DNA of 64,000 nt from Piscinibacter sp. HJYY11 (GCF_016735515.1 NZ_JAERQZ010000001.1:868001-932000), one strand, 5' to 3'; shown: positions 20,338 to 29,030, counted from the first letter of the stretch. Notes: a model not told the origin generated them from the letters alone. A program made the numbers and translations.

Positions 20338-20376
20338 CAGGGAAATCGATGAAACGTTTAAACGCACTGTCGTGCA
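20338..20376 (+). promoter_or_regulatory. operator-like block upstream of PETase-like gene 1
   Basis: CAGGGAAATCGATGAAACGTTTAA at 20338-20361 matches the block before gene 2 with one mismatch, at nearly the same distance from the start codon (94 against 91 bases from the palindrome's end to ATG). Its core TGAAACGTTTAA (20350-20361) is a near-palindrome centred on CG, the shape bound by LacI/GalR-family regulators. Confidence 0.6.
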
Positions 20377-20454
20377 GCATTCGCAATGCCGATTTAGAAC
20401 AGCCGTACATAAATAGCTCGTCCCATCGGCGTTAGCCCCAACACAGGAGACATC

Positions 20455-21357
20455 ATGCAACTCGCATTGAACCCCACACTGCGCCATGTCGCGCGCTTCG
20501 CCAAGGCTTCGGTCCTGGCAGCCACTGTCCTGCTGGCAGGCGTTGCCAATGCCCAGTACCAGAAGGGCCCGGACCCGACGACGTCCGCGCTGGAATCCAG
20601 CCGTGGCCCGTTCGCCATCCGCTCAACCACCATCTCGCGCACCAGCGCCAGCGGCTTCGGCGGCGGCACGGTGTACTACCCCACCACCTCGGGCTCCTAT
20701 GGCGCCATCGCCGTGTCGCCCGGCTTCACCGCCTACCAATCGTCGATCAGCTGGATCGGCGAGCGCCTGGCCTCGCACGGTTTCGTGGTCATCACCATCG
20801 ACACCATCACCACGTCTGACCAGCCCGACAGCCGCGGCCGCCAACTCAAGGCCGCGCTCGACCGCGTGGTGAGCATGAGCCGCTCCAGCACCAACGTGCT
20901 CTACAACAAGGTGGATGCATCTCGCCTCGGCGTGGCGGGCCACTCGATGGGCGGCGGCGGCACGCTGGCCGCGGCCCGCGACAACCCGTCGTACAAGGCG
21001 GCCGTGCCTCTGGCGCCGTGGCACACCACCAAGAGCTGGCGCACGGTGACCGTGCCCACGCTGATCATCGGTGGCGAGACCGACACCATCGCCAGCGTGT
21101 CGTCGCATTCGATCCCGTTCTACACGAGCCTGCCCTCGACGACCCGCAAGGCCTACGCGGAGCTGAACGGCGAAGGCCACTTCTTCCCACAGCTGTCTTC
21201 CAACTACCCGCTGGTCGGCCGCTACATGATCTCGTGGTTCAAGCGCTTCATCGACAACGACACGCGCTACAGCCCGTTCCTCTGCGGCGCTCAGCACCAG
21301 GCGGACCTGGGCTTCTTCGGCCCGTTCTCCGACTACCGCGAGAACTGCCCGTACTGA
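20455..21357 (+). CDS. secreted PETase-like polyester hydrolase / cutinase-type esterase, copy 1
   Basis: 300 residues, alpha/beta hydrolase of the polyesterase-lipase-cutinase (dienelactone hydrolase clan) group. A signal peptide ends at VANA/Q (about residue 33). Catalytic residues by motif are Ser164 (GHSMGGG), Asp210 (GGETDTIAS) and His242 (GEGHFFP). The aromatic clamp Trp189 is in PLAPWH. Compared with Ideonella sakaiensis PETase, the variable sites are cutinase-like (His163 for W159, F243 for S238, H218/F222 for S214/I218), the oxyanion Tyr is Phe91, and the active-site disulfide is absent. The C-terminal disulfide pair C277/C298 is kept. AGGAG precedes the ATG. Activity on PET itself is unproven; aliphatic polyesters or cutin are equally possible. 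Confidence 0.92.
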   Translation: MQLALNPTLRHVARFAKASVLAATVLLAGVANAQYQKGPDPTTSALESSRGPFAIRSTTISRTSASGFGGGTVYYPTTSGSYGAIAVSPGFTAYQSSISWIGERLASHGFVVITIDTITTSDQPDSRGRQLKAALDRVVSMSRSSTNVLYNKVDASRLGVAGHSMGGGGTLAAARDNPSYKAAVPLAPWHTTKSWRTVTVPTLIIGGETDTIASVSSHSIPFYTSLPSTTRKAYAELNGEGHFFPQLSSNYPLVGRYMISWFKRFIDNDTRYSPFLCGAQHQADLGFFGPFSDYRENCPY

Positions 21358-21407
21358 TCTGAAGGCCGCCACCGGCCGTCAGCCAGACGCGCCGCGGCAC
21401 CTGCCCC

Positions 21408-21448
21408 CCAGGGCGCCAGCCTCGGCTGCGCGCCCTGGTTGCTTTTTT
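21408..21448 (+). terminator. Rho-independent terminator after PETase-like gene 1
   Basis: CCAGGGCGC (21408-21416) pairs perfectly with GCGCCCTGG (21430-21438), followed by TTGCTTTTTT. It separates the two PETase-like genes into independent transcription units, consistent with each having its own operator-like block. Confidence 0.88.
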
Positions 21449-21490
21449 GACGGGAAGTAGCACCGCCATACAAATCGCGACGCGGTCTTT

Positions 21491-21530
21491 CAGGGAAACC
21501 GATGAAACGTTTAATAGCACACTAGTGCAC
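21491..21530 (+). promoter_or_regulatory. operator-like block upstream of PETase-like gene 2
   Basis: CAGGGAAACCGATGAAACGTTTAA (21491-21514) repeats the block before copy 1. The TGAAACGTTTAA core is at 21503-21514. It is followed by the 10-bp perfect palindrome TAGTGCACTA at 21523-21532, not conserved in copy 1. Confidence 0.6.
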
Positions 21531-21604
21531 TATTCGACTGTCGATATCGAACGGCCGTCTACAAGGGCCCTGCATCGGCACACGCCCAAAACCAAGGAGA
21601 CAAC

Positions 21605-22501
21605 ATGCAACTTGCTTCCCAATCGACGCGCCACCTCGCGCGTTTCACCCAGGCTTCCGTCATTGCAGCCGCCGTCCTGTTCACCGGCGTCGCGAGCGCC
21701 CAGTACCAGAAGGGCCCGGATCCCACGGTGGCTGGCCTCGAGCGTGACGGGAGCTTCGCCGTCCGCACCACCACCGTCTCTCGTCTCAGCGCGAGCGGCT
21801 TCGGCGGCGGCACCATCTACTACCCGACCGCCACCGGCAGCTACGGCGTGATTGCCGTGTCGCCCGGCTTCACTGCCTACCAGTCCTCCATCAGCTGGAT
21901 CGGCAGCCGCCTCGCCTCGCACGGCTTCGTCGTCATCACGATCGACACGAACTCCACGTCCGACCAGCCCGACAGCCGCGCACGCCAGCTCAAGGCCGCG
22001 CTCGACAAGGTGGTCAGCAACGCCAGCAGCCGCACCAACGTGCTGTATGGCAAGGTCGACTCGTCGCGCATGGCCGTCGCAGGCCATTCGATGGGCGGCG
22101 GCGGCAGCCTGGCCGCCGTGCGCGACTACCCGCAGCTGAAGGCGGCCGTGCCGCTCGCCCCGTGGCACTCCACCAAGAACTTCTCCACGGTGCGTGCCCC
22201 GACGCTGATCATCGGTGCCGATGGTGACTCGGTCGCGAGCGTCTCCACGCACTCGATCCCGTTCTACAACAGCATTCCGTCGAGCACGCCCAAGGGCTAC
22301 CTGGAACTGAACAACGAAGACCACTTCTTCCCGCAAGACAGCGGCGAGTACGGCCTGGTCGGCAAGTACATGATCTCGTGGTTCAAGCGCTTCGTCGACA
22401 ACGACACCCGCTACAGCCCGTTCCTCTGCGGCGCGCCCCATCAGCAGCAAGTCGCCAACACCCTGCGCATTGCCGACGCGCGCAACAACTGCCCGTATTG
22501 A
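21605..22501 (+). CDS. secreted PETase-like polyester hydrolase / cutinase-type esterase, copy 2
   Basis: 298 residues, paralogue of the preceding gene and collinear with it throughout. Signal peptide ends near VASA/Q (residue 32). Motif positions: Ser162 (GHSMGGG), Asp208 (GADGDSVAS), His240 (EDHFFP), Trp187 (PLAPWH), oxyanion Phe89, H216/F220 pair, and C275/C296. The loop ITIDTNSTSDQP is closer to I. sakaiensis PETase (IDTNSTLDQP) than copy 1 is. AAGGAG precedes the ATG. The gene ends 5 bases before the stop of the convergent flavoprotein gene, with no terminator between. The sequence differences between copies suggest an old duplication and possibly different substrates. Confidence 0.92.
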   Translation: MQLASQSTRHLARFTQASVIAAAVLFTGVASAQYQKGPDPTVAGLERDGSFAVRTTTVSRLSASGFGGGTIYYPTATGSYGVIAVSPGFTAYQSSISWIGSRLASHGFVVITIDTNSTSDQPDSRARQLKAALDKVVSNASSRTNVLYGKVDSSRMAVAGHSMGGGGSLAAVRDYPQLKAAVPLAPWHSTKNFSTVRAPTLIIGADGDSVASVSTHSIPFYNSIPSSTPKGYLELNNEDHFFPQDSGEYGLVGKYMISWFKRFVDNDTRYSPFLCGAPHQQQVANTLRIADARNNCPY

Positions 22502-22506
22502 CCCGG

Positions 22507-23778
22507 TCAGTTCAACGCGCGCGCGCCGTCGGGAGACGCGCCGCGTGCCAGCCACGACAGGGCGCCGGCTCCAGCCGTGCGCCCCGTGGCGAAGCAGGCC
22601 GTCAGCAGATAGCCGCCGGTGGGTGCTTCCCAGTCGAGCATCTCACCGGCGCAAAAGACGCCCGGCCGCCCTTTCAGCATCAGCTCGTCACTCAAGGCCT
22701 CGAATCGCACACCGCCCGCAGTACTGATTGCCTCATCCATCGGCCGCGTGGCCCTCACGCGCACCGGCAGCGCCTTGATGGCCTGCGCCAGCCGACCTAC
22801 ATCGGCCATGTCGTCTTTCGACAGCATTTCGTACAGCAAGCCGGCCTTGACGCCGTGCAGGCCGAGCCGGCTCTTCAGGTGTGTCGACAATGAGCGAGGT
22901 CCACGGGGATGGGCCAGCTCGTCACGCACCCAGTCGAGGCTGCGGGCCGGCAGCAGGTCGAGGTGCACCACGGCATGGCCGCGAGCTTCGATCTCGTCAC
23001 GCAGCGCGGCGGACGCGGCATAGACCAGACTCCCCTCGAGCCCCGTCTGCGTGACGACGCACTCCCCCACCTGATCGAACACTGGCCCATCGCTCGGCTG
23101 GAATGACAGCCGCACCGACTTCAGGGGCTGGCCGGCGTAGCGCTCCTGCAGATGCGCCGACCACCCCACGTCGAAGCCGCAGTTGGACGGGCGAAGCGGG
23201 GCCAATTCGTCCGCGGACAACCAATTCGCCCAGGCCCCGTCGGACCCGAGCCGCGCCCAGCTCGCACCACCCAGCCCCAGCACGACGGCGTCGGCCTCGA
23301 TCGCCGTCGGGCCTTCAGGTGCATCGAACTGCAGCTTCACGGGATGTCCGGCGCGCACCTCGCGGCAACGATGGCGCATGTGGAAGCGGACACCCGCCGC
23401 ACGCAGGCGCTGCAGCCAGGCACGCAGCAAGGGCGCGGCCTTCATGTCGGTCGGGAAGACACGGCCCGACGAGCCGACGAAGGTGTCGATGCCCAGGCCC
23501 TGCGCCCACGCGCGCATCTGCTCGGGGCCGAATGCACGCAGCCATGCTTCGAGCCGCGCTCTCTGCGGGCCGTATCGGTCGAGGAATCGCTCCAGCGGCT
23601 CGCCGTGCGTGAGGTTGAGGCCGCCCTTGCCGGCGAGCAGGAACTTGCGGCCGACAGACGGCATGCCGTCGTAGACGTCGACCTGCGCGCCACCCTGCAC
23701 GGCCACCTCAGCGGCCATGAGGCCGGCGGGCCCACCGCCCACGATGGCGATGTGCGGCGTTCGAGAAGAAGCATTCAT
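22507..23778 (-). CDS. HI0933-like/BaiN-type FAD-dependent oxidoreductase
   Basis: 423 residues. The N-terminal FAD-binding fold has IAIVGGGPAGLMAAEVA (10-26) and the family block GRKFLLAGKGGLNLTHGE (about 43-60). A second flavin motif is GVFCAGEMLDWEAPTGGYLL near 375-394. This matches uncharacterised flavoproteins of the TIGR03862/HI0933 group; the substrate is unknown. It starts 51 bases after the SDR gene and may be the last gene of the beta-oxidation operon. Confidence 0.85.
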   Translation of the reverse strand: MNASSRTPHIAIVGGGPAGLMAAEVAVQGGAQVDVYDGMPSVGRKFLLAGKGGLNLTHGEPLERFLDRYGPQRARLEAWLRAFGPEQMRAWAQGLGIDTFVGSSGRVFPTDMKAAPLLRAWLQRLRAAGVRFHMRHRCREVRAGHPVKLQFDAPEGPTAIEADAVVLGLGGASWARLGSDGAWANWLSADELAPLRPSNCGFDVGWSAHLQERYAGQPLKSVRLSFQPSDGPVFDQVGECVVTQTGLEGSLVYAASAALRDEIEARGHAVVHLDLLPARSLDWVRDELAHPRGPRSLSTHLKSRLGLHGVKAGLLYEMLSKDDMADVGRLAQAIKALPVRVRATRPMDEAISTAGGVRFEALSDELMLKGRPGVFCAGEMLDWEAPTGGYLLTACFATGRTAGAGALSWLARGASPDGARALN

Positions 23779-23829
23779 GGAGGCATTGTCGGCGGGACTG
23801 TGTGCCCCGCCGCGCCTCCTCGCGCCGTT

Positions 23830-24741
23830 TCAGTCGGCCGCGCGCAAGGCCGCCTTGAGCTGCTGGCCCAGCTCGGGCTTGGCCGCGAACGGGTCGGTCG
23901 GGTTGCGCTGCTGCATCACGTCTTCCAGGCGTGTCTGCACGCCGCCGAGTGCGTGCGGGTGGCTGAAGATGTAGAAACGGCCTTCGGCCACCGCGTCGAA
24001 CACCGACTGCGCCATCGTCGCCGCCGTCACCTTGCCGCTGCTCACCGCCTTGTCGCTCATCGCGCGGGCAATGAGCTGGCTCTTGGTCGGCTTCGCATCG
24101 GCGTCCTTCATCTCGGCCGGGCGGTTGCGCGCGCTGTTGCTGATGCCGGTCGGGATGAAGTACGGGCACAACACCGAAGCACCGATCTGGTCGGTGACGA
24201 GGCGCAGGTCCTGGTAGAGCGTTTCGCTCAGCGCCACCACCGCATGCTTGGTCACGTTGTACACGCCCATGTTGGGCGCGTTCAGCATGCCGGCCATCGA
24301 GGCGGTGTTGACGATGTGGCCTTCGTAGGCCGGGTTCTTCTTCGCGGCTTCCAGCATCATCGGCGTGAAGACCCGCACGCCGTGGGCCACGCCCATCAGG
24401 TTGACGCCGACGACCCACTCCCAGTCCTTGAGCGACTGTTCCCAGATCAGGCCACCACCGCCGACGCCGGCGTTGTTGAACACGAAGGTCGGAGCGCCGA
24501 AGCGCTCGAAGGTGGCGGCGCCGAGCGCTTCCACTTCAGCAGCCTTGGCCACGTCAAGCCTGAAGGGCAGCACCTTCGCACCCAAACCCTCGATCTCGGC
24601 CGTAGCAGCATCGAGCGCATCCTTCTGCACGTCGGCCAGCACGACATTCATGCCCAGCTTCGCGGCGATGCGCGAGGCCTCGAGGCCGAAGCCCGAGCCC
24701 GCACCGGTGATGACGGCGGTGCCGCCCTTGAAGTTCTTCAT
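23830..24741 (-). CDS. short-chain dehydrogenase/reductase
   Basis: 303 residues with the classical SDR layout: cofactor loop TGAGSGFG at 12-19, NNAG at 89-92, catalytic Ser148 and YNVTK (Tyr161, Lys165). D38 after the second strand (LADVQ) favours NAD(H). The C-terminal 60 residues extend past the core. The ATG overlaps the stop of the upstream GST gene (ATGA), so they are translationally coupled. Substrate not known; a hydroxyacyl or alcohol intermediate is plausible from context. Confidence 0.88.
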   Translation of the reverse strand: MKNFKGGTAVITGAGSGFGLEASRIAAKLGMNVVLADVQKDALDAATAEIEGLGAKVLPFRLDVAKAAEVEALGAATFERFGAPTFVFNNAGVGGGGLIWEQSLKDWEWVVGVNLMGVAHGVRVFTPMMLEAAKKNPAYEGHIVNTASMAGMLNAPNMGVYNVTKHAVVALSETLYQDLRLVTDQIGASVLCPYFIPTGISNSARNRPAEMKDADAKPTKSQLIARAMSDKAVSSGKVTAATMAQSVFDAVAEGRFYIFSHPHALGGVQTRLEDVMQQRNPTDPFAAKPELGQQLKAALRAAD

Positions 24742-25685
24742 TTCGTTTCTCCTGAGTCGATCTTGGGTTTCTTGATCTGGTACCCGATGCGAGGGAAGTG
24801 CACGTGCACGGTGCCGGCACGTTCGTCCTTGCGCTCGATCACCACTTCGTTCTGATTGAGGCCGACCAGCGTGCCGCTGACGAGGTCAGTCGCGTAGTCG
24901 GTGGGCGCCACGGTCACCGCGTCGCCGGCCGCAAAGCCGGCATTGGCCTCGACCTGCGTGGGCGCGAATCGATGCGTGCCGGCGGCGAGTTCGAGCGCCG
25001 CATCGCTGCGCATCTTCTCGGGCGTGCCATGGCCGAAGGCCGCCACGCGCTCGTACCACGCGAGCAGGCGCGTGAACGGCGCCAGCACGGTGGCCACCGG
25101 CGGCGCACGGCGGATGTACCAGATCGACTGCGCCACTGAAAAGTCAGCGATGCAGGGCTGTGCGCCGAGCAGGAACTGCCGACCGTCAGCGAGCTCGGTG
25201 TCGAGCCAGCCGAAGTAGCTGGCCAGTTGCGCCGCACCGTCGACCGTCGTCGCGCGGCGCAGGTTGGGCGTCATCGCAGCACGATCGGCGGCAAAGGCCT
25301 TGAGGAAGTCAGGCGGTGCATCGCCGAACAAGTACTGCGCGCCAGCGGGCTGCATGGTGTACGGAATGGCCGACCAGAAGAGCGTGGTGTCGGCCCACTG
25401 CGCGAGCATGTGCTGAAGGCCACCCGCGGCGACCGGGTACAGCGGCGGCTGCGGCGCCATCGCGTCGATCACGCGGCACATCAGCGCGGTGTCGCAGTAG
25501 ATGTCGGCGCCGACCTGCAGGAAGGGCGTGCGCCGGTAGCCGCCGGTGAGCGCCACCACGTCGGGCTTGGGCAGCATCACCGGCACGGTGACCGACTTCC
25601 AGGCCAGGCCCTTGTAGCCGAGGATGAGGCGCACCTTCTCTGAAAAAGGCGAGCCGGCATAGTGGTGCAAGACCAGATCGGACAT
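24738..25685 (-). CDS. glutathione S-transferase family protein with C-terminal extension
   Basis: 315 residues. An N-terminal thioredoxin-fold GST domain (HHYAGSPFSEKVRLILGYKGL, then RRTPFLQVGADIYCDTALM) is followed by a helical domain with QPCIADFSVAQSIWYIR. About 85 residues after it (from RFAPTQVEANAGF) form a predicted small beta-rich domain that ordinary GSTs lack. It lies within the beta-oxidation operon between a thioesterase and an SDR. Reaction unknown. Confidence 0.85.
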   Translation of the reverse strand: MSDLVLHHYAGSPFSEKVRLILGYKGLAWKSVTVPVMLPKPDVVALTGGYRRTPFLQVGADIYCDTALMCRVIDAMAPQPPLYPVAAGGLQHMLAQWADTTLFWSAIPYTMQPAGAQYLFGDAPPDFLKAFAADRAAMTPNLRRATTVDGAAQLASYFGWLDTELADGRQFLLGAQPCIADFSVAQSIWYIRRAPPVATVLAPFTRLLAWYERVAAFGHGTPEKMRSDAALELAAGTHRFAPTQVEANAGFAAGDAVTVAPTDYATDLVSGTLVGLNQNEVVIERKDERAGTVHVHFPRIGYQIKKPKIDSGETK

Positions 25686-25733
25686 GGGCGTGTTCGTGAG
25701 GGTTTGAGGGAGTCTTGTGTCGCAGCGGCGCGA

Positions 25734-26177
25734 TCAATCTGACGCGTTGTTGCGCATGATCTTTCGGCCACCGGCCGGCAGGCCCTTGAGGTACTTGAAG
25801 GTGCCGGTGGCCTGGGCGACGAGCGCGCCCTTTTCGTCGAACACCTGGGCTTCGCAAAACGCGAGCGAGGCGGTGCCGTGCACCCGCTTGCCCTTCGCAT
25901 GCAGCCGGCCGAGGCCGGGGCGCATGAAGCTCGTCTTCATCTCGATGGTGACGACGCCGATGCCGTTGCTCTGCCCTTCCCCGTCCAGGCCAGTGGCACG
26001 GGCCGCGTGCGCCATCGTCACGTCGAGCAGCGTCATCGTCACACCCCCGTGCGCCACGCTCCACGAGTTGCACAGCTCCTCGCGCAGCGTGACGGCGATC
26101 TCGGCCTCACCGTCCTCGAACTTCAGCAGCTCGAAGCCGAGGTGCTCGACGAAGGGGATGAAGGTGTGGAACTTCAT
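25734..26177 (-). CDS. PaaI-type hotdog thioesterase
   Basis: 147 residues with the hotdog signature CNSWSVAHGGVTMTLLDVTMAHAA, where the HGG of AHGGV and the nearby acidic residue are typical of PaaI/YbgC-like acyl-CoA thioesterases. It probably releases CoA from stalled acyl-CoA intermediates. It starts 12 bases after the stop of the upstream SDR gene in the beta-oxidation operon. Confidence 0.88.
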   Translation of the reverse strand: MKFHTFIPFVEHLGFELLKFEDGEAEIAVTLREELCNSWSVAHGGVTMTLLDVTMAHAARATGLDGEGQSNGIGVVTIEMKTSFMRPGLGRLHAKGKRVHGTASLAFCEAQVFDEKGALVAQATGTFKYLKGLPAGGRKIMRNNASD

Positions 26178-26189
26178 GACACCGCAGGT

Positions 26190-26981
26190 TCAGCCGCCGT
26201 GGATGGCCGACACGCCACCGTCGACGGCGAGGATCTGCCCGGTGATGTGCTTGCCGGCCGCCGAGGCGAACAGCAGTGCCGCGCCCTTCAGGTCGTCGTC
26301 GTCGCCGATGCGGCGCAGCGGCGCACGCGAGGCCATCGCATCGGCGCCCACGCGCTCGATCGTGCCCTTGGTCATCTTGCTCGGGAAGAAGCCCGGTGCC
26401 AGCGCGTTGACGGTGATGCCGTACTTGCCCCACTCGCCCGCCAGCGTGCGGGTGAAGTTCACCGCCGCGCCCTTGCTCGTGCCGTAGGCGATGTACTGGA
26501 TGTCGGGGCCCGCGCCCGAGAGGCCGGCGATCGAGGCCACGTTGATGATGCGGCCCTGCTTGCGGGGAATCATGCTCAGCTTGCCGATGGCCTGGCTCAT
26601 CAGGAAGATGCTGCGGATGTTGAGATTCATGACCTTGTCCCACGCTTCGAGCGGGTGGTCTTCGGCGGGCGCGCCCCAGGTCGCGCCGGCGTTGTTGACG
26701 AGGATGTCGACGTTGCCCAGGCGTTCCATCGCGTCTTTCGCAATGCGCTGAATCTCCTCCGGCTGGCTCGCATCGGCGGCGACCCACAGCGCGTCGATGC
26801 CGCGCGCCTTCAGGTGCGCGGCGGACTCTTCCAAGTCGCTCGCCTTGCGAGAGGTGAGCAGCACGCGCGCGCCGGCTTCGCCGAGCGCTTCGGCGATCTG
26901 CAGGCCGAGGCCGCGCGAGCCGCCGGTGACGAGGGCGGTCTTGCCGCTGAGGTTGAAGAGTTTCTGGATCGGGGTGCTCAT
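26190..26981 (-). CDS. SDR oxidoreductase, FabG/gluconate 5-dehydrogenase-like
   Basis: 263 residues, complete classical SDR: TGGSRGLG at 19-26, NNAG near 96-99, Ser150, and YGTSK (Tyr166, Lys170). SR after the second strand (LLTSRK) suggests NADP(H). ITVNALAPGFFPSKMT and the C-terminal GQILAVDGG are FabG-like. Its ATG overlaps the stop of the small membrane protein gene by 4 bases. A role on 3-hydroxyacyl-CoA is plausible from the operon but not shown. Confidence 0.88.
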   Translation of the reverse strand: MSTPIQKLFNLSGKTALVTGGSRGLGLQIAEALGEAGARVLLTSRKASDLEESAAHLKARGIDALWVAADASQPEEIQRIAKDAMERLGNVDILVNNAGATWGAPAEDHPLEAWDKVMNLNIRSIFLMSQAIGKLSMIPRKQGRIINVASIAGLSGAGPDIQYIAYGTSKGAAVNFTRTLAGEWGKYGITVNALAPGFFPSKMTKGTIERVGADAMASRAPLRRIGDDDDLKGAALLFASAAGKHITGQILAVDGGVSAIHGG

Positions 26982-27193
26982 GGTGTTGTCTTGTCCGAAG
27001 GTTGAGGCGTGTCTTTCATGCGCGAGCGCACGTAGATGAGGGCGAAGCCCAGGGCGGCGATTGCACCGCCGATGACGATCACGGTGGTGCCCAGCGCATC
27101 GTCGCTGCGCTGGACCGAGAGCCCGAGGCCCACGCCCAGCAGGCCGCCGTAGATGAGGACCCAGATCAGCGTGTCGACGGTGCTTGTTTTCAT
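26978..27193 (-). CDS. small two-helix membrane protein, unknown
   Basis: 71 residues. Two hydrophobic segments, about 6-27 (VDTLIWVLIYGGLLGVGLGL) and 37-55 (TVIVIGGAIAALGFALIYV), are joined by a short polar loop, and the C-terminal tail is charged. No family was recognised. It sits between the acyl-CoA dehydrogenase and SDR genes, with an 8-base gap upstream and an ATGA overlap downstream, so it is a genuine operon member rather than a chance frame. Confidence 0.75.
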   Translation of the reverse strand: MKTSTVDTLIWVLIYGGLLGVGLGLSVQRSDDALGTTVIVIGGAIAALGFALIYVRSRMKDTPQPSDKTTP

Positions 27194-27200
27194 GGCGAGT

Positions 27201-29030
27201 TCAGAACCAGGCGTCGTTCATGGTGCGGCAGGTGTCGTCGCGCGTTTCCACCACCTTCAGCCACGCGGGTACACGCGGCAGCTCGTAGCGGAAGAAATAG
27301 CGCGCGGCGGCGAGCGTGCCTTGGCGCAGGTTCTCGTCGGCCTTCGACGCTTGCGCGCAGAGTGCGACGTCGAGCCAGATCCAGGCGAGCACGGTGTGGC
27401 CGAAAGCTTGCAGGTACGGCACGGCATTGGCCAGCGCCTCTTCCGGCACGCCGGTGGCCCAGGCCGACTTGGTCGCGTTGCCCAGGTGCTTGAGCGCACC
27501 GGCCAGCGAGTTCGCGGCTTCCGCCCACTCGGGCGTCTGCACCGCACGCTCGATCGTCGCGTTGACCTTGGCGGCCAGCAGCGCGAGGCCCTTGCCTCCA
27601 TCCATCACCACCTTGCGGCCCAGCAGGTCGAGGCCCTGGATGCCGTGTGTGCCCTCGTGGATCATGTTCAGGCGGTTGTCACGCCAGTACTGCTCCACCG
27701 GGTAGTCGCGGGTGTAGCCGTAGCCACCATGGATCTGGATCGCGAGGCTGTTGGCCTCCAGGCACCACTCGCTGGGCCAGCTCTTCGCAATCGGCGTGAG
27801 CATCTCCAGCAGCAGGCCGGCTTCAGCGCGCTTGTCGACGTCTCCCGTGTGCAGCTCGTCGACGAGGCGCGAGCAGTACAGCTCCAGTGCGAGCGCACCT
27901 TCGCAGTACGACTTCTGTGCCAGCAGCATGCGCTTCACGTCGGCGTGCTGAATGATCGGCACCTGCGGCTGCTTGGCGTCCTTGCCGCCGACGCCGATGG
28001 GCCGGCCCTGCGGGCGGCCCTTCGCGTATTCGAGGCTCGCCTCGTATCCTGCGTAGCCCAGCATCACCGCGCCCAGGCCCACGCCGATGCGCGCCTCGTT
28101 CATCATGTGGAACATGCACTTGAGGCCATCGCCGGGCTTGCCCACCAGGTAGCCGATCGCACCGGCCTTGCCGCGCGCCGGGTACTTGCCTTCGCCGAAG
28201 TTGAGCAGCGTGTTGGGAATGCCGCGGTAGCCGAGCTTGTGGTTCAGGCCCGCCAGGGCCACGTCGTTGCGTTCGCCGGTGAGATTGCCCTCGGTGTCGA
28301 CCAGCTTCTTCGGCACGATGAAGAGCGAGATGCCCTTGGTGCCCGGGATCAGGTTGCCATCGGGCCCGGGGATCTTGGCCAGCACCAGGTGCACGATGTT
28401 CTCGGTGAGCTCATGCTCGCCGTTGCTGATCCACATCTTGTTGCCGCGCAGGCGGTAGCGTGGGCCCAGCGGGTCGCCCTCGAAGTCGTCGCCATCGGGC
28501 GTGGCCCGCGTGAGGATGTCGGACAGCGACGAGCCCGCCTGCGGCTCGCTCAAGCACATGGTGCCAAAGAAGCGGCCGGCGAATTCGTTCTTCGCGAAGA
28601 CTTCCTTCTGCAACTCGGTGCCGTGCGCCATCAGGAGGTTGGCGTTGCCGCTGGTGAGCATGGCGCCACCACCGAGGCCGATGCTCGCCTTGGAGAAGAA
28701 GGTGTTGGCCGCCATCTCCACCACGCAGGGCAGCTGCATGCCGCCGATGTCGTAGTCCTGTGCGGCCGCGAGCATGCCGGACTCGACATACGCCTTGGCC
28801 GCGTCATACGACGCCTGCGGCAGGATCACCTTCTCGCCGTCGAAGTGCGGCTCTTCGGTGTCGGCAAGGCGGTTGAAGGGCTCGAACTTGTCGCGGGCGA
28901 TGCGCTCGCAGGTGTCGAGCACCGACGAGAAGGTCTCGCGCGAATGGTCGGAGAAGCGCTGACGCCGCGTCAGCTCCTCCACCGCCAGCCAGTCATACAG
29001 GAAGAAATCGACGGTGGAGCGGTACGTCAT
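27201..29030 (-). CDS. acyl-CoA dehydrogenase, long (C-terminal extended) type
   Basis: 609 residues. FAD/acyl-CoA sites: FGTMCLSEPQAGSSLSDI (about 137-154), KMWISNGEHE, and the catalytic Glu in IHEGTHGIQGLDLLGRK near 445-460. A C-terminal domain of about 120 residues follows, as in the FadE5/AcdA-like ~600-residue group rather than the 380-residue class. It performs the first oxidation of beta-oxidation on an acyl-CoA of unknown length. It starts 12 bases after the thiolase stop. Confidence 0.93.
   Translation of the reverse strand: MTYRSTVDFFLYDWLAVEELTRRQRFSDHSRETFSSVLDTCERIARDKFEPFNRLADTEEPHFDGEKVILPQASYDAAKAYVESGMLAAAQDYDIGGMQLPCVVEMAANTFFSKASIGLGGGAMLTSGNANLLMAHGTELQKEVFAKNEFAGRFFGTMCLSEPQAGSSLSDILTRATPDGDDFEGDPLGPRYRLRGNKMWISNGEHELTENIVHLVLAKIPGPDGNLIPGTKGISLFIVPKKLVDTEGNLTGERNDVALAGLNHKLGYRGIPNTLLNFGEGKYPARGKAGAIGYLVGKPGDGLKCMFHMMNEARIGVGLGAVMLGYAGYEASLEYAKGRPQGRPIGVGGKDAKQPQVPIIQHADVKRMLLAQKSYCEGALALELYCSRLVDELHTGDVDKRAEAGLLLEMLTPIAKSWPSEWCLEANSLAIQIHGGYGYTRDYPVEQYWRDNRLNMIHEGTHGIQGLDLLGRKVVMDGGKGLALLAAKVNATIERAVQTPEWAEAANSLAGALKHLGNATKSAWATGVPEEALANAVPYLQAFGHTVLAWIWLDVALCAQASKADENLRQGTLAAARYFFRYELPRVPAWLKVVETRDDTCRTMNDAWF

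Noticed and set aside
20250..22506. Recent horizontal transfer of the PETase-like genes.
   Set aside because: Composition looks like the neighbours, and no transposase, integrase, repeats or tRNA border the pair. Transfer cannot be shown from this window.
23708..26787. Several minus-strand frames over SDR and thioesterase genes.
   Set aside because: They overlap real genes with clear motifs and have no recognisable domain.
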